Shown here: positions 43,985-50,757 of the stretch, in pieces
Position numbering within the stretch: position 1 is the stretch's first letter
Layout of the letters: the number at the start of each line of letters is the position of its first letter
Source: Akkermansiaceae bacterium UBA2381
GTDB lineage: Bacteria; Verrucomicrobiota; Verrucomicrobiia; Verrucomicrobiales; DEV007
DNA: 64,000 nucleotides
NCBI GenBank assembly: GCA_002344215.1
Contig: DDSV01000014.1
Location: 56,387 to 120,386 of the forward strand
Direction of reading: 5' to 3'
Program-made: the position numbers and the translations under genes
Notes under the pieces: model-generated
Seen by the model: only the letters and a program-made list of their open reading frames with translations
Told to the model about the DNA's origin: nothing
Databases searched by the model: none

Positions 43985-44992
43985 ATGCGTCTGCTAGCCG
44001 TCCTGCTGCTCTTCACAACCGGCACGGCCTCGGCCTGCACGGTTCCTGTGTTTCGATTCGCCCTCGATCGGTGGGAAGCCGACCGTTTTCACCTCGTCCT
44101 GCCTCCGGGCCTTGCGAGGGATGCTGCGATTTCCGATCTCTTGCGCCCGCTCCGGGCTAACGGGGGCGCCAATCTCGATATCGAAACCTCAAGCGATGCG
44201 GCGCTCAGGGAAGTTGAGCTTCGCTTTTCCACCCGCGAACAGACGACTCTCTGGAAAGGGGCTCTGGACGAGGTGACCCTGAGGGCGATCCTCGACTCGC
44301 CCGCAAGGAAGGCGGTCCTCGAACGGATTCTCGCCGGCGATTCCGTTGTCTGGGTCATGGCTGATGGAGGAACGCCCGAAGACGACGCCGCTGCCGCGCG
44401 GATAGAAAAGCGACTCAAGTTTCTCGAACAGGTCGCGAGTCTTCCGATTCAGGATCCCAATGATCCCGACAGCCAACTTGGACCGGGGCCTCCGCTCCTT
44501 CTCAAATTCACCTTGCTCCGATTCCGGCGGGATGATCCGGCTGAACGGATTTTTGCGAGGATGCTCCTTGGTCCGGAGGTGCCAATCAATCCTGAAACCA
44601 CCAGTTTTGCCACGGCCGTATTTGGTCGGGGACGTGTCCTCGGAGCCTGGGATCTTAAAGATCTTGATGACCTTGCGCTCGAAGACGCGAGCCTTTTCCT
44701 CGTGGGGCGCTGCTCCTGTCGTATCAAGAACGAGAACCCGGGTTGGGACCTACTCATGAATGTCGATTGGGTGAACGAGTTGCTTGCGGTTTCAGAGCAG
44801 GTTCCCGTGAAGGAAGCTGTTTCATCGCCGACCGCTCCCGCCTCCGTGGTCACCACTCAGGCTGCTCCCGTCGCCGCCGTGGCAACTCCTTCCTCTCGAA
44901 ACAACTGGACACTTTTCGGAGGTATCGTAATTCTCATCGGACTTGTCTGGTTCGGCCTGACATGGCGCAAAAAAAACGCCCCGGAAACATGA
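43985..44992 (+). CDS. Membrane-anchored periplasmic protein of unknown function
   Basis: The 335-residue protein has an N-terminal signal peptide (MRLLAVLLLFTTGTASA) directly followed by CTVPVFRFALDRWEADRFHL. A globular domain of about 240 residues and an Ala/Pro/Val-rich stretch lead to one C-terminal membrane helix (WTLFGGIVILIGLVWFGL) with a positive tail. Cys-x-Cys occurs in the domain (GRCSCRIK). I recognise no family. It sits two bases after the propeller fusion and overlaps the binding-protein gene by four bases, so it is probably a functional partner of one or both. Confidence 0.7.
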   Translation: MRLLAVLLLFTTGTASACTVPVFRFALDRWEADRFHLVLPPGLARDAAISDLLRPLRANGGANLDIETSSDAALREVELRFSTREQTTLWKGALDEVTLRAILDSPARKAVLERILAGDSVVWVMADGGTPEDDAAAARIEKRLKFLEQVASLPIQDPNDPDSQLGPGPPLLLKFTLLRFRRDDPAERIFARMLLGPEVPINPETTSFATAVFGRGRVLGAWDLKDLDDLALEDASLFLVGRCSCRIKNENPGWDLLMNVDWVNELLAVSEQVPVKEAVSSPTAPASVVTTQAAPVAAVATPSSRNNWTLFGGIVILIGLVWFGLTWRKKNAPET

Positions 44993-46536
44993 GAAAAAAT
45001 CTCCTCATTCCTTTGTTTCTCATCCTGATCGGCGCGATCATCGCGCTTTGGGCCGGGCTTTCGGGTGATCATAATTCGACCCCGTCCCGCCCGCTCATGG
45101 TCTATTGCGCCGCCAACCTCAAGAAGCCGGTCGAGGCCATCGCGGAGCAATACCGGAATGAGTTCGGCATTGAAGTGCAATTGCAATATGGCGGCACCGG
45201 GACCCTGCTCAGTCAACTTCAGGTCTCCCGTCAAGGGGACCTTTTTATCGCCGCTGATGACGGTTCACTCAATGATGGCCGGCGGCTGGGTCTCATCAAG
45301 GAGGTGCTTCCCCTCGTGGTGCAGCATCCGGTCGTTGGAGTGCGGCGGGGCAATCCCAAGAAGGTTCTTTCACTGGATGATCTCACTCGTAGTGATGTGA
45401 AGCTGGCCATCCCCAATCCTGATGCGGCCTCCATCGGGAAAGTCGTGCGTCAACTCATTGGCGCCCCATGGGAGAAGATCGCGGCCGCTGCGGTGGTGAT
45501 GAAACCGACGGTCAGTGAAGTTACCGCTGATTTGCAACTTGGCGCCGTGGACGCGGCGTTTGTCTGGGACTCGACCATTGCGCAGTTTCAGGAGATCGAG
45601 AGCGTCACCCTGACAGAGTTATCAAAACATAGGGAGTATGCCAGTGCGGCGGTGCTGGCCTCCTGCACCCAGGCCCCGGCGGCCCTTCAGTTTGCCCGCT
45701 ATATGGGAGCACCGGATCGCGGCGGTAAGATCTTCACAGAGCACGGATTTCAACTTGCCGGGGGGGACCCTTGGTCGGAGAAGCCCGAGATGCTGCTCTA
45801 CAGCGGCGGAGTGAATCGGCTCGCCATTGAAGAGCTGGTGCAAACCTTTGCGGACAGGGAAGGGGTTACGGTGAACACGGTCTACAACGGATGCGGCATC
45901 CTCTGCTCGGCCATGAAGACGATGGAAAACAGTGAGCACGCGAAATTTCCTGACGCCTACTTCGCCTGCGATGTTTGTTTCGTCACTCCCGTTGCGGACC
46001 ATTTTCCCGAGGCGGTGATGTTAACGGAGACACCGATTGTCATCGCGGTTCCGAAGGGGAATCCCCGGAACATCAGGACGCTTGCCGACCTTGCCCAAAC
46101 GGGCCTGAGTGTAGGCCTCTGCAATGCCGAGCAGTCGACCCTGGGCTTCCTCACCCGGTCGATGCTGAAGTCGGATAACCTTTGGGACAGTGTCTCCAAA
46201 AACATCGCGGTGGAAGTCCCTACGGCGGATTTTCTGATCAATCAAATGCGAGTGGGTGGACTGGATGCCGCGATCGTCTATCAGGTCAACGTCTCCCCGC
46301 AGGGTGACCACCTTGAGGCGATTCCTCTCGACTCCGCGAAGGCCAGTGCGGTGCAGCCTTTTGCGGTGCGTCACGATTCGCCGAACCGGCAGTTGAGTGA
46401 GCGCCTTCTGACTTTCCTCAAAGACCATCGAAAATCCTTCGAGGAGGCCGGCTTCGTCTGGCGGGGAGAAGAAAAGGCGATTCGGAGCGCGGAGATCGAG
46501 TTGCCGGTCTGGTTGGAGAAGCCGACCCCGCAGTGA
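44989..46536 (+). CDS. Tandem ModA-like ABC substrate-binding protein
   Basis: The 515-residue protein has an N-terminal membrane anchor and two consecutive ModA/extracellular-solute-binding domains. Domain 1 (about 35-255) begins MVYCAANLKKPVEAIAEQY and has GGTGTLLSQL. Domain 2 (about 265-500) begins MLLYSGGVNRLAIEELVQTF and has NGCGILCSAM. Usual ModA proteins have one domain of about 230 residues. In domain 2, Cys302, Cys306, Cys327 and Cys330 sit where the oxyanion pocket should be, hinting at a metal or disulfide rather than plain molybdate binding. ModB- and ModC-like genes follow directly, so the protein feeds that transporter. Molybdate/tungstate is the default ligand, with reservation. 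Confidence 0.82.
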   Translation: MRKNLLIPLFLILIGAIIALWAGLSGDHNSTPSRPLMVYCAANLKKPVEAIAEQYRNEFGIEVQLQYGGTGTLLSQLQVSRQGDLFIAADDGSLNDGRRLGLIKEVLPLVVQHPVVGVRRGNPKKVLSLDDLTRSDVKLAIPNPDAASIGKVVRQLIGAPWEKIAAAAVVMKPTVSEVTADLQLGAVDAAFVWDSTIAQFQEIESVTLTELSKHREYASAAVLASCTQAPAALQFARYMGAPDRGGKIFTEHGFQLAGGDPWSEKPEMLLYSGGVNRLAIEELVQTFADREGVTVNTVYNGCGILCSAMKTMENSEHAKFPDAYFACDVCFVTPVADHFPEAVMLTETPIVIAVPKGNPRNIRTLADLAQTGLSVGLCNAEQSTLGFLTRSMLKSDNLWDSVSKNIAVEVPTADFLINQMRVGGLDAAIVYQVNVSPQGDHLEAIPLDSAKASAVQPFAVRHDSPNRQLSERLLTFLKDHRKSFEEAGFVWRGEEKAIRSAEIELPVWLEKPTPQ

Positions 46537-46548
46537 AGCTGGCATTTC

Positions 46549-47328
46549 ATGAACAGCCTCCGTCAACCTTTCTGGCTTTGCCTCGCGCTGATCACGACCC
46601 TGTATTTGGGATTCTGGCTTGCGATGCTTGCCGCCACCGCGACCTACACCTCGCTCGGTGACATGAGTCAGGTCCTGATGTCGAGGGAGATTCGCTATTC
46701 GACAATGCTCAGCCTCGTTACCTGCACTGTCTCAGCTCTGCTATCTGTCATCGTGGCGGTGCCTGTTGCCTACCTCATGTCGCGGCGGCGTTTTTCCGGA
46801 CATTCACTGATTGATGCGGCTTTGGACATTCCCATTGTTCTGCCTCCCATGGTGGTGGGGATTTGTCTGCTCATCTTTTTCCAAACGACGGCCGGACATT
46901 ACATCGAGAAAGTTGTCCCTTTCACTTACACCATTGCCGGAGTTATTCTCGCCCAGTTTGTCATCGCCGCCGCCTTTGCCATCCGTACGATGCGGGGGGT
47001 TTTCGACCATCTCCCGGCGCGTCCCGAAGAGGTGGCGCTGACGCTCGGTGCCACCCGCTGGGAGGCGTTTTCTCAAGTCACTCTCCCGGCGGCCCGTAAC
47101 GGGATGTTTGCTGCGGCCAGTGTCGCCTGGGCTCGAAGTCTCGGTGAGTTCGGCCCGGTTCTCGTTTTCGCCGGAGCCACCCGCATGAAGACCGAAGTGC
47201 TTCCCACCAGCGTCTGGATGGCCTGGAGTGTCGGGGAACTCGAACAGGGGGTCGCGGTAAGTCTTCTCATGATCGTCATCTCGATGGTGGTCCTGATTTC
47301 GGTAAGGGCGATGGGGGAACGCATATGA
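46549..47328 (+). CDS. modB: ModB-like ABC permease
   Basis: The 259-residue inner-membrane permease has about six helices and the ModB/CysT-type loop RPEEVALTLGATRWEAFSQVTLPAA, followed by SLGEFGPVLVFAGATRMKTEVLP, a typical molybdate/tungstate permease stretch. It pairs with the binding protein before it and the ATPase after it, whose start overlaps its stop. The extra hydrophobic N-terminus is within the normal range. The symbol follows family likeness; the transported anion has not been shown. Confidence 0.82.
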   Translation: MNSLRQPFWLCLALITTLYLGFWLAMLAATATYTSLGDMSQVLMSREIRYSTMLSLVTCTVSALLSVIVAVPVAYLMSRRRFSGHSLIDAALDIPIVLPPMVVGICLLIFFQTTAGHYIEKVVPFTYTIAGVILAQFVIAAAFAIRTMRGVFDHLPARPEEVALTLGATRWEAFSQVTLPAARNGMFAAASVAWARSLGEFGPVLVFAGATRMKTEVLPTSVWMAWSVGELEQGVAVSLLMIVISMVVLISVRAMGERI

Positions 47329-47972
47329 TTCGCCTGGAGAACATCACCTGGAAAGCGCCCGGCTTTGTCCTGAACGAGGTCTCTTTCGAAGTGCCTGCCT
47401 CCACCTACGGCGTTCTCATGGGGAAGACAGGAACCGGCAAGACCACTCTCCTTGAAATGATTTGCGGATTACGAACCCCGGTCTCGGGCCGCATCTTCCT
47501 GGTTGAGGTGGACGTGACCAGTCTCTCTCCGGGGCAGCGTGGCATCGGATACGTGCCTCAAGACGGAGCCCTCTTTCCCACCATGGCGGTGCGGGAACAA
47601 ATTGGCTTCGGTTTGCGTCTGCAAAAACAACCCGCCGACGCGATCCTGTCACGCGTCTCGGAACTCGCGGAAGAGACCCGTGTTTCGCATCTGCTCGATC
47701 GCAAACCGCAGGGGCTCTCCGGGGGTGAAAAGCAGCGGGTCGCCCTCGCCCGGGCGCTTATCATGCGTCCGAAGGTCCTCCTTCTTGATGAACCTCTGGC
47801 CTCCCTTGATGAGGATACCCAGGATGATTTGATCGCTCTCCTTCAGAGAACGCAACAGGATCACGGCATTACCGTTCTCCATGTCACTCATTCCCGTCGT
47901 GAAGCCAGAACCCTCGGGCAGGTGCAACTGCAACTCGAGAATGGATCCGTTTCCAGCCATACTCCGGGATGA
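47325..47972 (+). CDS. modC: ModC-like ABC ATPase without C-terminal TOBE domain
   Basis: The 215-residue nucleotide-binding subunit has Walker A GKTGTGKTT (about 33-41), Q-loop VPQDGALFPTM, signature LSGGEKQRVALARAL, Walker B VLLLDEPLASLD and H-loop HVTHSRREA. The molybdate-binding TOBE domain that follows in standard ModC (about 350 residues) is missing, so feedback inhibition by the anion is not expected. It overlaps both neighbouring genes by four bases. Confidence 0.85.
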   Translation: MIRLENITWKAPGFVLNEVSFEVPASTYGVLMGKTGTGKTTLLEMICGLRTPVSGRIFLVEVDVTSLSPGQRGIGYVPQDGALFPTMAVREQIGFGLRLQKQPADAILSRVSELAEETRVSHLLDRKPQGLSGGEKQRVALARALIMRPKVLLLDEPLASLDEDTQDDLIALLQRTQQDHGITVLHVTHSRREARTLGQVQLQLENGSVSSHTPG

Positions 47973-48712
47973 ATCATCCAGACCTAACTGAAGAAGAGCG
48001 CGCCATCTATGAATGGCAAATGTGGGTCCCGGGCGTCGGTGAGGAGGGACAGCGCAAACTCAAGGGAGCCAGTGTTTTTATCTCCCGCGTTGGAGGACTC
48101 GGCGGAGTGGTCGCCTATGAACTGGCCGCTGCCGGCGTCGGGCGTCTTATCCTTGCCCATGCCGGAAACGTTCAGGCCTCGGATTTGAACCGGCAGATCC
48201 TGCAGACTCACGATCAGATTGGTCAGTCGCGGATGGAGTCAATAGTCCGTCGTTTGCAGGAGCTGAATCCGCGTTGCGAGATCATCGGGATAAACGAGAA
48301 CGTGTCCGAAGAAAACGCCGCTCGCCTGATTTCCGGAGCCGATATCGCCCTCGATGCCGCGCCTCTTTTTCAGGAGCGACTTGCACTCAATCGCGCCGCC
48401 TTCGGTTGCGGGATCCCCATGGTTGAATGTGCCATGCACACGCTCGAGGCAACCGTCACCACCTTCATCCCCGGAAAGACCGGCTGCCTGCAATGTGTCG
48501 TTCCCGAGGTGCCTCCGAGCTGGAAGCGGCAGTTCCCCGTTTTCGGCGCCGTCTCGGGGGCGGTCGCCTGCCTCGGGGCGATGGAGGTCATCAAATGGAT
48601 CACCGGCATCGGAACCCCTCTCGCCGGAGAAATGATCTCCATGGATCTCGCGACAATGCACTTCCGCCGCGTCAAAGTTCCCCGGCGCGACGATTGTCCG
48701 GTTTGTCGATGA
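47969..48712 (+). CDS. moeB: ThiF/MoeB-family E1-like adenylating enzyme
   Basis: The 247-residue protein has the nucleotide-binding VGGLGGVVAYELAAAGVG, the DLNRQILQ segment with the catalytic Arg, and two zinc-binding CxxC pairs (CLQC and CPVC) typical of MoeB and ThiF. MoeB adenylates the C-terminus of MoaD in molybdopterin synthesis, while ThiF does so for ThiS. Its place at the end of a ModABC-type operon favours a molybdenum-cofactor role, but no MoaD-like partner is encoded nearby. The symbol is a best guess. Confidence 0.78.
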   Translation: MNHPDLTEEERAIYEWQMWVPGVGEEGQRKLKGASVFISRVGGLGGVVAYELAAAGVGRLILAHAGNVQASDLNRQILQTHDQIGQSRMESIVRRLQELNPRCEIIGINENVSEENAARLISGADIALDAAPLFQERLALNRAAFGCGIPMVECAMHTLEATVTTFIPGKTGCLQCVVPEVPPSWKRQFPVFGAVSGAVACLGAMEVIKWITGIGTPLAGEMISMDLATMHFRRVKVPRRDDCPVCR

Positions 48713-48778
48713 ATTGTGGAGCCACGGGGTAGTTTGAGCGTCGGCGGATTTCAAATTCCGAGAATTTCCGGCTAATTG

Positions 48779-48806
48779 GTATTACTTTTGCTAAGAAAGT
48801 TATTAC
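48779..48806. promoter_or_regulatory. NikR-geometry operator dyad
   Basis: GTATTA at 48779-48784 and TATTAC at 48801-48806 are separated by 16 bases. This matches the 28-base dyad architecture of NikR operators (GTATGA-N16-TCATAC), with two mismatches to symmetry in the inner bases. The site ends five bases before the ATG of the NikR-like gene, so it would block transcription or translation start of the whole regulator-deiminase-carboxylase-hydrolase operon. Confidence 0.55.
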
Positions 48807-48811
48807 CAGTC

Positions 48812-49279
48812 ATGTCCGAATCCGATTCCACCAAGAGCGAAGGGGTGAAGCGCATCAGCGTTTCGCTGCCTCCGGCAGTCTTTAACGAGCTCGACCGGCT
48901 CGTCGCGACGCGGGGATTCGAGAACCGTTCGCAGGCGATCTCGGAGATGATTCACCAGAGTCTCACCGAGCATTATCAGGATCAGGGGGACAGGCTCATG
49001 GCGGGGACGATCACGCTTTTTTACGACGAGTCGAAGCCGGGCCTGCTCCAGGCGCTTGCGGAGATCCAGCGGGCCCACATCGATGAGGTTATCAGCTCGC
49101 AGCACGTTCTCCTCGAAGACGATCACACCATGCAGGTCATCCTCGTGCAGGGACCGGCGACGAGGCTGAAGCTGATCGCTGATGAACTCATCACCTGCAA
49201 AGGAGTCCGCTCGGGCAAGCTCACGATCTCGTCGGCGATCCTCCCGCCCATCCACGGACGCGATTCCAAAGACTCATGA
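48812..49279 (+). CDS. NikR-family ribbon-helix-helix regulator with altered metal site
   Basis: The 155-residue protein has a ribbon-helix-helix DNA-binding start (RISVSLPPAVFNELDRLVATRGF, NRSQAISEMI) and an ACT-like regulatory domain (ITLFYDESKPGLLQALAEI, HVLLEDDHTMQVILVQGP, GVRSGKLTI) that aligns without gaps to E. coli NikR. Of the square-planar nickel ligands only the His87 equivalent is kept: His76 is Arg, His89 is Leu and Cys95 is Thr. Nickel sensing as in NikR is therefore unlikely; it may bind another metal or a small molecule. It starts the guanidine/urea operon and overlaps the next gene by four bases. The ATG at 48812 is preferred over a TTG at 48776, which would place the operator inside the gene. 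Confidence 0.82.
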   Translation: MSESDSTKSEGVKRISVSLPPAVFNELDRLVATRGFENRSQAISEMIHQSLTEHYQDQGDRLMAGTITLFYDESKPGLLQALAEIQRAHIDEVISSQHVLLEDDHTMQVILVQGPATRLKLIADELITCKGVRSGKLTISSAILPPIHGRDSKDS

Positions 49280-49992
49280 AGATGCTTTACGAAAAAACTC
49301 TCACCGGCGGCGGCATGTGGTCGCAGACGATAGGCCGCGGCAAGGTTCTGCGCCTCACCGACCTTGAGGGCGGGGCGAATGTCAGCGCGCTCCTCTACAA
49401 CGCTGCCGAGCCGATTGAGCGCTACAACATGCCCGATACCCTGAAGGGCCAGCACACCTTCCAGCTTACCGCCGGGCATTGTCTGCACTCGGACATGGGA
49501 CGGATATTCTGTTCTCTCATCAGCGACACCGCCGGATGGCACGACACCGTCTGCGGCTGCACCGATGCGGCCCTCGTTGCGAAAAAGTACGGGACGCTCT
49601 CCTATCAGGAAGCCCGCAACGATTTCTACCGCAACGCCCGTGAGAACTTTCTCATCGAGCTCGCCAAGCACGGCCTCGGAAAGCGCGACATCGTTCCCAA
49701 CCTCAACTTCTTCTCCAAAGTCGTCGCGAACGAGGCCGGGGAACTCACTTATGTTGCGGACGCCTCTCCCGCCGGCTCCGTCCTCGAGCTGCGCTTCGAG
49801 ATGGACACCCTCGTCGTCCTTACTGCCTGCCAGCACCCCCTCGACCCCGCCACGACCTACGCCCCCAAGCCGGTTCAGCTCAGCATCTACACCGCACCGC
49901 CCGTCGAGCCCGACGACCTCTGCATCCACTCCTGCCCCGAGAACGAGAGAGCCTATCAGAACACCATCGACTACTACGCGCTGCGAGCCTGA
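49276..49992 (+). CDS. Urea-carboxylase-associated protein 1 (DUF1989), carboxyguanidine deiminase subunit
   Basis: The 238-residue protein has the UAAP1 signature LRLTDLEGGANVSALLYN, RYNMPDTLKGQHTF, LTAGHCLHSDMGR and DTAGWHDTVCG. Proteins of this family, long annotated only as urea-carboxylase-associated, have been shown to pair with the UAAP2 protein as carboxyguanidine deiminase (CgdA/CgdB), converting carboxyguanidine to allophanate and ammonia. The conserved His and Cys residues probably bind a metal. It overlaps the regulator gene by four bases. A 7-bp repeat array separates it from its partner gene. Confidence 0.9.
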   Translation: MKMLYEKTLTGGGMWSQTIGRGKVLRLTDLEGGANVSALLYNAAEPIERYNMPDTLKGQHTFQLTAGHCLHSDMGRIFCSLISDTAGWHDTVCGCTDAALVAKKYGTLSYQEARNDFYRNARENFLIELAKHGLGKRDIVPNLNFFSKVVANEAGELTYVADASPAGSVLELRFEMDTLVVLTACQHPLDPATTYAPKPVQLSIYTAPPVEPDDLCIHSCPENERAYQNTIDYYALRA

Positions 49993-49993
49993 A

Positions 49994-50062
49994 AGCTAGG
50001 AGCTAGGAGCTAGGAGCTAGGAGCTAGGAGCTAGGAGCTAGGAGCTAGGAGCTAGGAGCTAG
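49994..50062. repeat. 7-bp tandem repeat AGCTAGG, nearly 10 copies
   Basis: Nine perfect copies of AGCTAGG are followed by a six-base partial copy, starting one base after the stop of the first deiminase gene. Units contain the palindromes AGCT and CTAG, so a transcript could fold in many registers. Perfect identity of the copies points to recent expansion and likely length variation between isolates. Confidence 0.95.
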
Positions 50063-50064
50063 CA

Positions 50065-50098
50065 GGAACCTGAAACCTGAAACTTAAAACCTGAAATT
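50065..50098. repeat. AACCTGAAAC-type short repeat
   Basis: Three to four near-identical units of the form AACCTGAAAC/AACTTAAAACCTGAAA lie directly after the 7-bp array. The same motif, in the other orientation, is found at 63882-63912 beside the cytochrome oxidase genes, so this is a dispersed intergenic repeat family of the genome. Confidence 0.7.
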
Positions 50099-50107
50099 TT
50101 TCCCCTC

Positions 50108-50743
50108 ATGATCACCGAATCCACTCTCGACCCGGCCGCCGCCGTCTACCGAAAAGTCATCGCGGCGGGGGATCACTGGGTTCATCCCGTCAAGGCGGGA
50201 CAGCATTTCCGCATTCTCGATCTTGAAGGAAATCAGGCGGCCGACACACTCTTCTACAGCGCCGCCGACCCCGGCGATCGTTATGCCGCCGACGTCACGA
50301 TCCGGAATCAGGGCGCGCTTTACCTCACCACCGGCACGGTCCTGATGTCCACTGAGGGCAATGCCCTCCTCACCATCGTCGCTGACACCTGCGGCCGTCA
50401 TGACACTCTCGGCGGGGCCTGTTCACGCGAGTCGAACACGATGCGTTACGCCCTCGAAAAGGAGCCCATGCATGCCTGTCGCGACATCTTCCTCTGCGGC
50501 ATCCACGAGTGGGGCCACGGCCTCGGGAAGCGCGACATCACGAACAACATCAATTTCTTCATGAACGTGCCCGTCACGCCCGAAGGAAAACTCACCTTCG
50601 CTGACGGCATCTCCGCACCGGGGCGCTACGTCGAGATGCGCGCCGAGCGCGACGTCATCGCCCTGATCTCCAACTGTCCCCAGCTCAACAACCCCTGCAA
50701 CGCCTACAACCCGACTCCGGTCGAGGTTTTCATCTGGGACTGA
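50108..50743 (+). CDS. Urea-carboxylase-associated protein 2 (DUF1989), carboxyguanidine deiminase subunit
   Basis: The 211-residue protein has the UAAP2 signature RILDLEGNQAADTLFYSA, LYLTTGTVLMS, ADTCGRHDTLGGACS, MHACRDIF and GKRDITNNINFFMNV. It is paralogous to the protein encoded at 49276 (shared DLEG, GHCL/GTVL, HDT and NFF segments) and acts with it as the deiminase that makes allophanate from carboxyguanidine. The presence of both proteins argues that the adjacent carboxylase works on guanidine rather than only on urea. It is 14 bases upstream of the carboxylase gene. Confidence 0.9.
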   Translation: MITESTLDPAAAVYRKVIAAGDHWVHPVKAGQHFRILDLEGNQAADTLFYSAADPGDRYAADVTIRNQGALYLTTGTVLMSTEGNALLTIVADTCGRHDTLGGACSRESNTMRYALEKEPMHACRDIFLCGIHEWGHGLGKRDITNNINFFMNVPVTPEGKLTFADGISAPGRYVEMRAERDVIALISNCPQLNNPCNAYNPTPVEVFIWD

Positions 50744-50757
50744 ATTTTCTTCCTGAC

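Noticed and set aside
49994..50098. CRISPR-like array
   Set aside because: Units are 7 bp, contiguous and without spacers; this is a simple tandem repeat.
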